A stretch of 64,000 nucleotides of DNA from Microcosmobacter sp040493455 (GTDB lineage Bacteria; Bacteroidota; Bacteroidia; Flavobacteriales; Flavobacteriaceae). The notes beneath the pieces were generated by a model. That model was not told where the DNA came from. It searched no databases and saw only the letters and a list, made by a program, of their open reading frames with translations. The position numbers and the translations under genes were made by a program. Where the stretch lies: the NCBI RefSeq assembly GCF_040493455.1, contig NZ_JANFDA010000005.1:124001-188000 (forward strand), given 5' to 3'. This document shows, piece by piece, positions 53,255 through 61,299 of this stretch (the first letter of the stretch is position 1; every line of letters begins with the position of its first letter).

Positions 53255-53986
53255 TCACTTCTGTTCTAGTTCTTTATCTAATAGTTGTAGTAGGTCATTC
53301 ACATTTTTACGTCCCCATTGCAGGGCTCGGACATGATCGGACCTGAGTGTGATGAGCACATTGAGAAAATTTCTGAATTCAGGATTCTCCTTTAATGCCT
53401 CATAATCATTTGGTCTGGCGGTTTCATCGTCCATATTATTGGCGCGTCTAATATGACCAATCATCATACGTTGTGTGGTATTTTGGCTAAAACTCCATTC
53501 CCATCCACCATAATCGTCAATGATGCGTTGAAATTCGAAATCGTATATCTGGATGATCTTGGCTTTCAGGCTATCATTGCTGATTCGATCCATGCCTTTC
53601 ACTTTAAGGGTTTCATAGGATGTTTTTGGAAGGTAAGGGATGTGAAACAGATCGAGGTGAGCAAAGGCAGTATCTAAAACCTGTGAATAGGGCAAGTCTT
53701 CGTTAAGGTGTCTTTGGATTTGTTTCAAATAGTTGACTGTGATTTGGTTGTAATGCGCCACTGTATCTAATTCCTTGACGGAGAAAGCCACGTCTTTTCT
53801 AAGCTCTTTAAGCATTTTTATTTCTTGAGCCTGTAACTTTCGGTCCTCATTCCAGTTATTGATCTGCAATGCAATCAAAATTCCTATTACTACAAGCAGA
53901 ATTTCACCAACAGCGTATTTAAAGTATTTTCCCATTTGATTCTTTTCGATTAAAGATTTGCGGATATGTCTAAAGAATTTAATCAT
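53255..53986 (-). CDS. DUF6090-type membrane-anchored protein, copy A
   Basis: A 243-aa protein. The short basic N-end MIKFFRHIRKSLIEKNQMGK is followed by one membrane helix (VGEILLVVIGILIALQI, about 27-43) and a soluble helical domain of about 195 residues that probably faces the periplasm. It is last in the tandem array. Its N-terminus is of the 'HIRKSL-MGKYFKYA' subtype. The soluble domain differs strongly from the others. Its start overlaps the end of copy B by 8 bases. No catalytic motif is visible. Confidence 0.8.
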   Translation of the reverse strand: MIKFFRHIRKSLIEKNQMGKYFKYAVGEILLVVIGILIALQINNWNEDRKLQAQEIKMLKELRKDVAFSVKELDTVAHYNQITVNYLKQIQRHLNEDLPYSQVLDTAFAHLDLFHIPYLPKTSYETLKVKGMDRISNDSLKAKIIQIYDFEFQRIIDDYGGWEWSFSQNTTQRMMIGHIRRANNMDDETARPNDYEALKENPEFRNFLNVLITLRSDHVRALQWGRKNVNDLLQLLDKELEQK

Positions 53987-54743
53987 TAAATAAGGTCTTT
54001 AATTCAGTATCGATCTCGGCTTTTACATTTTCGGCTATTTGTTTCATGGATTTCCACCGAATCATTTGTTCTCTATTACTACCAAACTTTAAAAGTACCA
54101 TTTTCCAGAAGTCCTTATTATTTGAGAGGGCTTCAAAATCTAATTTTTTTAGACTAGAAATGTCTTGCACATCAATGGATGCGAAAGAAAATCCATCTAC
54201 GTTAAGTAATAGAGATTCTACTACTAATGGGGTAATTAAGTCATCAGTGACTTTTTGTGTTGTTGCATCAGTATAGCTATCCTTGGTAATGCGATAGTAG
54301 TCAAAGATATTTTGGCGAAGTTCCTCATTTTGGACGTAACTCATCTTACCAGAAGACACAGCTTCATCAAAAATGCCGCTGTTACTCTTAAAATAGTTGT
54401 CTATTAAAAACTCATAAGAGCTTCGGATAAAATCTATTTTGTTTATGGAATCTAGATTGTTGAGCAACTGCAATGTCTGTTCTAATCTATTGAGCCGTTC
54501 TCTTGATTTAATTGAATTATTTTCTATTTGCTTAATATCTAGGTCAATTTCATTGGATAAATTGGTGAGCAGAGCGATTTCTAATTTGCGTTCCTTTTTA
54601 TATTCACTGTAATTATTGATCTGTAAAGCAATCAAAATACCAATAACCACAAGTATAATTTCGCCAATAGCATAGATAAGGTACTTGCTGAATTTGTTTT
54701 CAGTTATCGATTTTTGGCGGATGCGACGGAAGAATTTAATCAT
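53979..54743 (-). CDS. DUF6090-type membrane-anchored protein, copy B
   Basis: A 254-aa protein with the other N-terminal subtype (MIKFFRRIRQKSITENKFSK, then YLIYAIGEIILVVIGILIAL). The membrane helix is almost the same as in copies C, D and E. The outer domain is a Leu-rich helical region (KLEIALLTNLSNEIDLDIKQ) unlike copy A. It lies 10 bases downstream of copy C. Confidence 0.8.
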   Translation of the reverse strand: MIKFFRRIRQKSITENKFSKYLIYAIGEIILVVIGILIALQINNYSEYKKERKLEIALLTNLSNEIDLDIKQIENNSIKSRERLNRLEQTLQLLNNLDSINKIDFIRSSYEFLIDNYFKSNSGIFDEAVSSGKMSYVQNEELRQNIFDYYRITKDSYTDATTQKVTDDLITPLVVESLLLNVDGFSFASIDVQDISSLKKLDFEALSNNKDFWKMVLLKFGSNREQMIRWKSMKQIAENVKAEIDTELKTLFND

Positions 54744-54753
54744 AGATTTAAAA

Positions 54754-55545
54754 TTAATTTGAATTAATTTCTTTTTCTATCAATGAAATTAGTTCATTGA
54801 CCTTATCTGAAGCTTCTCTAAAAGAAATAAACTGCAATTGAGCATTATAAGGAATGCCTACAACTCCGTTTATAAATTCTTTATCATTTATTAGTGTGAT
54901 TAAGTCTTTCTGAAACTCATCAAAATAAATGCTCATTTCTTCTTTCGAAAACTCTCGTTTAAGAACACTTTTTTGATTCGGGTCTGTAACAAAAGCATTA
55001 CTTGTATTTATTATTTTCATTATTTGCTCATGTAAAAGATTTCTGTGTTCAACTTTTAGCGCTTCTTGATTATTTAAAATTGCTTTGTACAGTTTATCTA
55101 AATCTAATAGTTTGATTTTTATAGAATCATTAGATATAATATTTAAGTTTCCACTGCTCACCATTTCATTAAAAGTAACTTGATTAATATTTATATCTTT
55201 CCAATTACCAAGAGCTTGGAAATAAGGCAGAATTTTAGCAACTGTATCTTGATTTTTACTGAACCTAAAATTTAAAAAGACATGAGCAGCTGCTAATTGT
55301 TTTTTCTTACGATTTAGGGTTTCTTTCCATAGTATTTTATTCTCTTCTAGATCTACAGTGAGTCTTTTTAAATAACTTAATTCTATTGTCCTTTCCTTTC
55401 TGTTCTCATTCCAATTGTTAATCTGGAGTGCGATCAAAATTCCAATAACTACGAGAATGATTTCACCAATAGCATATTTAAAGTATTTGCCCATTTTGTT
55501 TTGTTCTAATAAGGATTTGCGGATATGTCTAAAGAATTTAATCAT
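54754..55545 (-). CDS. DUF6090-type membrane-anchored protein, copy C
   Basis: A 263-aa protein from ATG 55545 (MIKFFRHIRKSLLEQNKMGK). A longer frame from 55587 would read into a palindromic repeat (encoding MDSCLRRNDKDYKI) and is rejected. The N-terminus is the 'HIRKSL-MGKYFKYA' subtype as in copy A. The soluble domain contains charged helices (RKERTIELSYLKRLTVDLEE) and ends LISLIEKEINSN. Its ATG overlaps the stop of the truncated copy (ATGA). Confidence 0.8.
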   Translation of the reverse strand: MIKFFRHIRKSLLEQNKMGKYFKYAIGEIILVVIGILIALQINNWNENRKERTIELSYLKRLTVDLEENKILWKETLNRKKKQLAAAHVFLNFRFSKNQDTVAKILPYFQALGNWKDININQVTFNEMVSSGNLNIISNDSIKIKLLDLDKLYKAILNNQEALKVEHRNLLHEQIMKIINTSNAFVTDPNQKSVLKREFSKEEMSIYFDEFQKDLITLINDKEFINGVVGIPYNAQLQFISFREASDKVNELISLIEKEINSN

Positions 55546-55694
55546 GATTTTATAGTCTTTGTCATTCCTGCGAAGGCAGGAATCCATTTTGTTGTTTTGA
55601 ATTTCATTGTGGATTCCGCATCAAGTGCGGAATGACAAAACGCTTTGTTTTGGTTGATTAGTGAGCGACGAATTTGGCGAAAGAATTTTATCAT
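55542..55694 (-). pseudogene. Truncated DUF6090 copy running into a palindromic repeat
   Basis: ATG 55694 touches the TAA of copy D and opens MIKFFRQIRRSLINQNK, a clear match to the first 17 residues of the other copies (subtype 'RKSL'). Then the frame leaves the family exactly where the palindromic repeat begins and reads repeat-coded residues (AFCHSALDAES...WIPAFAGMT) to a TGA at 55542-55544 that overlaps the start of copy C. The 50-aa frame is open throughout and has no membrane helix. It is best read as a sixth gene that lost everything after codon 17; a functional leader peptide is an alternative. Confidence 0.7.
55561..55636. repeat. Palindromic interspersed repeat inside the DUF6090 array
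   Basis: The outer arms GTCATTCC / GGAATGAC are inverted repeats. Each half has its own small hairpin: CCTGC-GAAG-GCAGG (left) and CCGCA-TCAAG-TGCGG (right). The inner arms AATCCA / TGGATT also pair. The result is a two-lobed cruciform-forming unit of the 'GTCATTCC...GGAATGAC' class known from many bacterial genomes. It sits between the truncated copy and copy C and provides the false N-terminal extension of copy C. Confidence 0.85.
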
Positions 55695-56693
55695 TTAGTC
55701 AATTTTAGTGGCGAATGGTATGGCACCGTTTTCATAACCATGTGTATAAAACACTATACTGTCACCTATTTTGCCAAATTCTAAAAAATTTGACCCTAAC
55801 ATAAATTTGTTTGGAGCATAGGGAAATAACCTTGTAGAGTCTCCACGAATTAAATAGGTTTCATTTCCCTTTCTATAGAGTTGAAAGTCATAATCAAATG
55901 GAGAACGATAGGCTCCCATATATATCGAATCGACTTGTATACCAACCATTGTTTTCGAATTTCCAGGTTCTAACAACTCTTCGATTTTGCCATAAACATC
56001 AATAGCCGCAAGTGCATAATTAAGATTTGCTCTTAGATAGTTGTTTACACCTTGATTTTGATAATCATTAACCAATCCTTTATATCTGACATTTTCCATA
56101 AAGAAATCGATGCGCTCTGTATTTTGATAGAGAGGGATCTGTGAAGAAAACCAATCATAGTGTTCAAAGAAGATATCCTCAAATTTCCCAGTTCGTTCTT
56201 TATACCTCAATTCTCTGTCTATTACATTAGCGTAATGATCATCATATAAGATTGCTAACTCTTCGAGCAGTGAATTGTACTCTGGTGGGATGACATCTTG
56301 GAGGCGAATTAGATTGGTGTACCCGCTATTTTTGAGTTTAATCATGGTTTCGTTAAAAATCAAATAATGCAAATGCCACGAGTTTGGATCTTCATATGCT
56401 TCTCGAGATATTTTATCATCAAGGACCAAGCGTGCCAAGGAATCCTTCTCTTCCCAATCAATTGTCAGCGCTATAATTTGTTCTATATCGATTTCTATGT
56501 CGTTTTGAACTTTTTGCAAAAGGGTATTGACTTTTAGTTTGTTCTGTCTTTTCTCATTCCAGTTGTTAATCTGTAATGCAATCAAAATACCAATCACAAC
56601 AAGTATGATTTCACCAATGGCGTAGATGAGATACTTACTGAATTTGTTTTCAGACAATAGTTTTTGACGGACACGACGGAAGAATTTAATCAT
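55695..56693 (-). CDS. DUF6090-type membrane-anchored protein, copy D
   Basis: A 332-aa protein, the longest of the set. The N-end is MIKFFRRVRQKLLSENKFSK with the same membrane helix (IGEIILVVIGILIALQINNW). The helical outer domain is followed by an extra C-terminal beta-rich part (FDYDFQLYRKGNETYLIRGD; FLEFGKIGDSIVFYTHGYEN) absent from the other copies, so this copy has gained, or the others lost, a module. It overlaps copy E by 8 bases. Confidence 0.8.
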   Translation of the reverse strand: MIKFFRRVRQKLLSENKFSKYLIYAIGEIILVVIGILIALQINNWNEKRQNKLKVNTLLQKVQNDIEIDIEQIIALTIDWEEKDSLARLVLDDKISREAYEDPNSWHLHYLIFNETMIKLKNSGYTNLIRLQDVIPPEYNSLLEELAILYDDHYANVIDRELRYKERTGKFEDIFFEHYDWFSSQIPLYQNTERIDFFMENVRYKGLVNDYQNQGVNNYLRANLNYALAAIDVYGKIEELLEPGNSKTMVGIQVDSIYMGAYRSPFDYDFQLYRKGNETYLIRGDSTRLFPYAPNKFMLGSNFLEFGKIGDSIVFYTHGYENGAIPFATKID

Positions 56694-57432
56694 AGTAATC
56701 AGTTTCTGTGAGCCTAATAATGTTATCTATAATTTTTACAATGCCTTCTCTTTCAACAACCTCAATTAAGTATTCTAATTCAGTAATTCTTTCTTCTCTA
56801 AAATTATATTCCCGCGTGCTAAGCCAAGTCTCCATATTTTGCTGACTAAATTCATCTTCGTAATTATAAGCTGCTCTTACCCATGGATAATATTCGTCGA
56901 ATAAAAATTTCATCGCGAAATCTTCTTCTTCTAAATAATCACCTAACATATCGTTCCAAGAAATCAACATTCTTCGTAAGCTGTCATTTTGAATCAAATC
57001 AAATGAAGATGAGTTTATTAAAGCTCTAACAGTACCATTCTTGGGATTAAAAGATTTATTTGTGAACATCTTACTTTGATAGATAAATAGGCTATCATTA
57101 AGATGATATGTTGAATAGTGTTCAACTTTCACTTCTTTTTTCATTTTGTACATTAAGTGTTTTAATCGTTTACCAGCTTTTAGAGCTTCTTTGTTATGTC
57201 TGATAATGGTGTCTAATTGTTCTTTATTTGATCGAAAATCTAGATTCAATTCTTTTAAATAAGCCCTCTCTTTTTCTCTTTCTTTTCTTTCTTCTCGCAT
57301 CTCATTCAATTGCAACGCAATTAAAATTCCAATAACCACTAAAATAATTTCACCAATGGCATAAATGAGATACTTACTGAATTTGTTTTCAGACAATAGT
57401 TTTTGACGGATACGACGGAAGAACTTGATCAT
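56686..57432 (-). CDS. DUF6090-type membrane-anchored protein, copy E
   Basis: A 248-aa protein, first of the family in the transcript. MIKFFRRIRQKLLSENKFSK is identical to copy D in 19 of 20 positions, and the DNA of the first codons is nearly identical too, while the outer domain (KERAYLKELNLDFRSNKEQL and onward) is unrelated at a glance. The basic N-end, one helix and helical domain repeat the family layout. It starts 2 bases after the coiled-coil gene. Confidence 0.8.
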   Translation of the reverse strand: MIKFFRRIRQKLLSENKFSKYLIYAIGEIILVVIGILIALQLNEMREERKEREKERAYLKELNLDFRSNKEQLDTIIRHNKEALKAGKRLKHLMYKMKKEVKVEHYSTYHLNDSLFIYQSKMFTNKSFNPKNGTVRALINSSSFDLIQNDSLRRMLISWNDMLGDYLEEEDFAMKFLFDEYYPWVRAAYNYEDEFSQQNMETWLSTREYNFREERITELEYLIEVVEREGIVKIIDNIIRLTETDYYD

Positions 57433-57434
57433 AA

Positions 57435-57626
57435 CTATCCTATTTGGCCATCATTATCAATGTCCTGTCCTGAGCGTTGCTCTAGCAATCGTAAGGTTCG
57501 AGAGAGTAAATCCTTAGTTTTATCGAGTTCGTATTCCAAATCGGATACGCGTTGTTCTAAAGATTCGGCTTTGCCTTTTTGTTCTTCGAGTTGGCTTTGT
57601 TGTAACAAATCCCAAAATAGTCCCAT
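57435..57626 (-). CDS. Small coiled-coil protein at the head of the DUF6090 array
   Basis: A 63-aa soluble protein (MGLFWDLLQQSQLEEQKGKA...) with a clear heptad-rich coiled coil (AESLEQRVSDLEYELDKTKD, LLSRTLRLLEQ) and an acidic end QDIDNDGQIG that resembles a calcium-type DxDxDG loop. It ends 2 bases before copy E and is in the same direction, so it is likely the first gene of the operon. I do not recognise a named family. The coiled coil suggests it forms a bundle with itself or with the cytoplasmic ends of the anchored proteins. Confidence 0.65.
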   Translation of the reverse strand: MGLFWDLLQQSQLEEQKGKAESLEQRVSDLEYELDKTKDLLSRTLRLLEQRSGQDIDNDGQIG

Positions 57627-57708
57627 GATGGTTGGTTTAAAGCAGTAGGACCGTTATGTAGAGTTTGGTTAGCTTATTATGTGTATCTAAAAATAATGAA
57701 TTGTTACA

Positions 57709-58953
57709 TCACTGAATGAAAGTGACCTTGCTGATCTTACCATTTTCAACTTCGTAAATCGCCACAGCATTAAAGACTTGCCCATTTGCCGTTACTTGCT
57801 CTTCATCAATCACTTTGTTGCCTATGACAATACGCTTTTTAATAAATGCTCTTAGATCTGGTGTACGATCGAACCAATCTTTATAGCTACTTCTCATAGC
57901 TTCTTTCCCTTCAGTTCTTAAAGTATTAGGATAGGCATACAGCTTTACATCATCTGCATAATCTTTCATAAAAGCGTCAATATCTCTAGCATTATAGGCA
58001 TCTAGATTGCGCTGTACGATGGCTTCTACGTCACTCACTTCAGTAGTTTCGGTTGTGGAATTGGTTTCAGGATCTTTAGTTTCAACTTTTCCTCCGATTT
58101 CGGCTGCAACTAAAAACTTGTTTGAAATTGCATTAGTGGTGATTCGTGAGATTTTAGTAATACCATAAGAGGAAAGGTCTGCAATCTCTTTCCAATCGTT
58201 GTCTTTATTGAGTGTTAGTTTGTATAGTTTACTGCCTTTTCCCATTAAAATATCACCATTAATTACCCAGCACATGTCTTCGCTGCCTTGAAGTGTATTT
58301 GCTAGAGTTTTTATTTTTGCAGTGGCTATATTCAGTGACTTAATTTGCCAATTTGCTTCATCCTTTTTTGATATAAAACTTACTTCATTGGTGTTTGGTC
58401 TTTTATGAAAAGAGCGACCAACCTTTGTGTCATATTTTCGATTCCACCCTTCTTCTAAATTACTCACGTAGAGATTAAGGTCATTATCTTCTATTACAGC
58501 AGAAACAGCAATATATCCATTAAACCAAGTGTAATAGGCAACAACCAAATCGGCTATAAGTTCTTTAGATTCACCATTGCTTAAGCTATAACTATATAAG
58601 CGTTGTTTACCATCCGGGTCTAATCGAACTGCAGAAACTTCACGTTTATTAGGAATCTTTAAAGGCGTGTATTCGCCACCATCAGTAAAATTCAACCAGG
58701 TTTTAGTATCGTAGTTTGCGCGATAGGACACGATATCTGTTTGCCCTTTTCTGGTTGAAGCAAATAAAATCTGATTATCATTTACGAATGAAGGTTGGTT
58801 GTCATAACCTTCATTATTTGAGATGTTTTTTCCGTTAGAAAATTCATAAACACCATTATTTACCTTCATGTCAAATAAAAAGACTTCTGTATTGGTTTGT
58901 TGTGCTAAGGAACATATTGGAATTAAAAGCAGTAATGATAATAGATGTTTCAT
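57709..58953 (-). CDS. Exported TolB-like protein with C-terminal SnoaL-like domain
   Basis: About 414 aa from ATG 58953 (MKHLLSLLLLIPICSLAQQT), a good signal peptide; an upstream in-frame start at 59028 reads through the terminator of the next operon and is rejected. The N-terminal ~300 residues look like a TolB/WD40-type propeller (PSFVNDNQILFASTRKGQTD; DPDGKQRLYSYSLSNGESKE). The last ~115 residues form a SnoaL-like NTF2 fold (VEAIVQRNLDAYNARDIDAF and ending EVENGKISKVTFIQ). The fusion suggests a ligand-binding or hydrolytic envelope protein. No partner is clear. Confidence 0.78.
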   Translation of the reverse strand: MKHLLSLLLLIPICSLAQQTNTEVFLFDMKVNNGVYEFSNGKNISNNEGYDNQPSFVNDNQILFASTRKGQTDIVSYRANYDTKTWLNFTDGGEYTPLKIPNKREVSAVRLDPDGKQRLYSYSLSNGESKELIADLVVAYYTWFNGYIAVSAVIEDNDLNLYVSNLEEGWNRKYDTKVGRSFHKRPNTNEVSFISKKDEANWQIKSLNIATAKIKTLANTLQGSEDMCWVINGDILMGKGSKLYKLTLNKDNDWKEIADLSSYGITKISRITTNAISNKFLVAAEIGGKVETKDPETNSTTETTEVSDVEAIVQRNLDAYNARDIDAFMKDYADDVKLYAYPNTLRTEGKEAMRSSYKDWFDRTPDLRAFIKKRIVIGNKVIDEEQVTANGQVFNAVAIYEVENGKISKVTFIQ

Positions 58954-58994
58954 TTTGAAAGAAATTGTTTTCACTAAATATAAGGAAATAAAAA

Positions 58995-59020
58995 AAGCCA
59001 TGCGTGATGACACATGGCTT
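58995..59020 (-). terminator. Terminator of the fatty-acid oxidation operon
   Basis: AAGCCATG / CATGGCTT (8-bp perfect stem, 10-base loop) followed on the minus strand by a T-run (from AAAAAA on the plus strand). It lies 45 bases after the acyl-CoA dehydrogenase stop codon. Confidence 0.8.
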
Positions 59021-59064
59021 ACTTTCATTCAATTATAAGCAATTATTTGTAATTGTTTTTAGTA

Positions 59065-60873
59065 CTAAAAACAATACGAGTTCTCAGCGGATAATTTATC
59101 AGCAATTTGAGTTCTTAATGCAACGACATTTGGCATGTTGGTATACTTTGTAAAGCGTTTTAAGCCCATAAGCATCATGCGTTGTTCATCACCTTCAGCA
59201 AAGCTTACAATACCTTCTTTAGCATTTTTGATTACGGTGTCGATTGCATTGTATAAGTATAATTTTGCCATAGCTATTTGATGCGATTGTGCATCTTCAC
59301 CAAAACGCTTGGCATTCTTTTCAGTTCTAAGAATTGTAGACTCTGCCATATAAATCTCAATCAGGATATTAGAGGCAGCCATCAATAGTTGTTGATGTTC
59401 TTCTAATTGTGGTCCATACTTTTGAACACCTGCTCCAGCCACCATCAAGAATACTTTTTTCAGTTTATTGATGATTTCTTTTTCTTCTGAAAATAATTCA
59501 GAGTAATCTGGAGTTTCAAACGACGGAATTCCCATAAGCTCATCAGCGACAGCTGTTGCAGGACCCAATAAATCTACGTGTCCTTTCATAGCTTTTTTAA
59601 CGAGCATACCAACAGCTAACATACGATTGATTTCATTAGTACCTTCATAGATACGCGAAATACGAGCATCTCTCCAAGCAGATTCCATAGGTGTATCTGC
59701 AGAGAATCCCATACCTCCAAATATCTGGATACCTTCATCTGTACAGTTCTGAATATCTTCTGAAACGGCTACTTTTAAGATTGAACATTCGATTGCATAT
59801 TCTTCTACGCCTTTTAGTTCGGCTTCTTGATGTGTGTTTCCAGATTCTTGTCTGATGGCTATTCTGTCTTCAATATTTTTAGCGGCTCTATAGCAAGCAG
59901 ATTCTCCTGCATAAGCATTGGTCGCCATTTCAGCTAACTTAGACTTTATTGCACCAAATTTTACGATTGGTGTTTTAAACTGAACACGCTCGTTAGCATA
60001 TTTAACTGCTTCAGTAATCACGCGGCGTTGCGCATCTAAACATGCTGCGGCTAATTTGATACGACCAACGTTTAAAGCATTCATCGCGATTTTGAAACCA
60101 CCACCACGCTCAGACAACATGTTTTCTACAGGCACTTTTGTCTCATTAAAGAATACCTGACGGGTAGAAGAGGAGTGAATTCCTAGTTTGTGTTCTTCTT
60201 CACCTAAGGTGATTCCATTTGGATTGTCTTTGTCATATTCAACAATAAAACCAGTAATGTTTTTATCATCTTCGATACGAGCAAAAACGATGAAGGTCTC
60301 AGCGAATCCAGCATTAGAAATCCACATCTTTTGACCAGAAATCTTATAGTGTGTTCCATCTTCTGATAGAACAGCTTTGGTCTTACCAGAATTTGCGTCA
60401 GACCCAGCGCCTGGTTCAGTTAAGCAATACGCACCAAACTTTTCTCCTGTTGCTAAAGCAGGTACATATTTTTTCTTTTGCTCTTCTGTACCATATAATG
60501 TGATTGGCATAGTGCCAATCCCTGTGTGCGCACCAAAGGCTGTTGCAATGGAACCTGTTGCACCTGAGATATAGTCACATACCAACATGGTTGATACAAA
60601 CCCCATCTCTAGACCATCATATTCAGCAGGAACAGCAATACCTAATAAGCCAAGTTCACCAGCCTTACGCATAATCTCTTCCGTGAAAGCATAATCTTTC
60701 TTCTCGAAACGTTCTTTGTGTGCCCAGATTTCTCTGTCTACAAATTCTTTTACAGTTTCGAGCATCATTTTTTGCTCTTCTGAAAAGTCTTCAGGAGTAA
60801 ATACATCGTCACAGCTCGTTTCTTTTACCAAGAACTGTCCACCTCTTAAAATATCTTTTTCTATTGCTTCCAT
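59065..60873 (-). CDS. Acyl-CoA dehydrogenase, long form
   Basis: A 602-aa flavoenzyme that introduces the alpha-beta double bond in fatty acyl-CoA. The FAD and substrate region shows YCLTEPGAGSDANSGKTKAV and MWISNAGFAETFIVFARIED. The active-site region includes GRIKLAAACLDAQRRVITEA, and IQIFGGMGFSADTPMESAWR with RISRIYEGTNEINRMLAVGM. The additional C-terminal ~170 residues are a helical extension typical of the larger FadE-type enzymes in Bacteroidota. It is the last gene of the fadB-fadA-four-helix-fadE operon. Confidence 0.93.
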   Translation of the reverse strand: MEAIEKDILRGGQFLVKETSCDDVFTPEDFSEEQKMMLETVKEFVDREIWAHKERFEKKDYAFTEEIMRKAGELGLLGIAVPAEYDGLEMGFVSTMLVCDYISGATGSIATAFGAHTGIGTMPITLYGTEEQKKKYVPALATGEKFGAYCLTEPGAGSDANSGKTKAVLSEDGTHYKISGQKMWISNAGFAETFIVFARIEDDKNITGFIVEYDKDNPNGITLGEEEHKLGIHSSSTRQVFFNETKVPVENMLSERGGGFKIAMNALNVGRIKLAAACLDAQRRVITEAVKYANERVQFKTPIVKFGAIKSKLAEMATNAYAGESACYRAAKNIEDRIAIRQESGNTHQEAELKGVEEYAIECSILKVAVSEDIQNCTDEGIQIFGGMGFSADTPMESAWRDARISRIYEGTNEINRMLAVGMLVKKAMKGHVDLLGPATAVADELMGIPSFETPDYSELFSEEKEIINKLKKVFLMVAGAGVQKYGPQLEEHQQLLMAASNILIEIYMAESTILRTEKNAKRFGEDAQSHQIAMAKLYLYNAIDTVIKNAKEGIVSFAEGDEQRMMLMGLKRFTKYTNMPNVVALRTQIADKLSAENSYCF

Positions 60874-60892
60874 TTTATTATTATAAATTTTT

Positions 60893-61274
60893 AATGTTGA
60901 ATTTGTTACTTGGCCTGTAGTTGAGCTGTTTTAACAATTTTTGTTAATATGTTTACCAAATGCTCTACGTCTTCCAAATAAATACTAACATTTATACCTG
61001 TTATACTTGATTTATCTAATAATTGTAGCCAATATTTAGTTTCTCTAGCTTCTTTAGATGCAATTGACATCTTATAGATAAAATCTTTTTTAGAGAAACC
61101 TGCTGTTGCTTCTTGAACATTAGCTCCAATACTTGTTCCACTTCTTAATAGCTGTTTTGAGATGATGAATTCATTTTCGTTTTTTAATAATTTATAGAGT
61201 TCAATAATTTTAAGCGCAAACTCAAAACTTTTCTCAACTACAATATTTTCTTTCTTCATTTAGAATTCAACATT
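60893..61274. repeat. 11-bp inverted repeats flanking the four-helix gene
   Basis: AATGTTGAATT at 60893-60903 and AATTCAACATT at 61264-61274 are exact inverted copies that bracket the four-helix-bundle gene at a few bases from each end. Either they are chance AT-rich matches or they mark the ends of a small inserted cassette. Confidence 0.45.
60906..61259 (-). CDS. Four-helix-bundle protein of the 23S rRNA intervening-sequence family
   Basis: A 117-aa helical protein. SFEFALKIIELYKLLKNENE, LLRSGTSIGANVQEATAGFS, IYKMSIASKEARETKYWLQL, LLDKSSITGINVS and the end LVNILTKIVKTAQLQAK match the 'S23' four-helix bundle family, first known as a protein encoded in rRNA intervening sequences. Here it is placed between two beta-oxidation genes with no link to rRNA, and it is bracketed by an 11-bp inverted repeat. 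The role is unknown; it may be a passenger gene inserted in the operon. Confidence 0.85.
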   Translation of the reverse strand: MKKENIVVEKSFEFALKIIELYKLLKNENEFIISKQLLRSGTSIGANVQEATAGFSKKDFIYKMSIASKEARETKYWLQLLDKSSITGINVSIYLEDVEHLVNILTKIVKTAQLQAK

Positions 61275-61299
61275 TGAATATTTAGAATTTAAAATAGCT

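Noticed and set aside
55546..55587. N-terminal extension of DUF6090 copy C (MDSCLRRNDKDYKI)
   Set aside because: It is translated from the palindromic repeat; all sister proteins begin at MIKFF.
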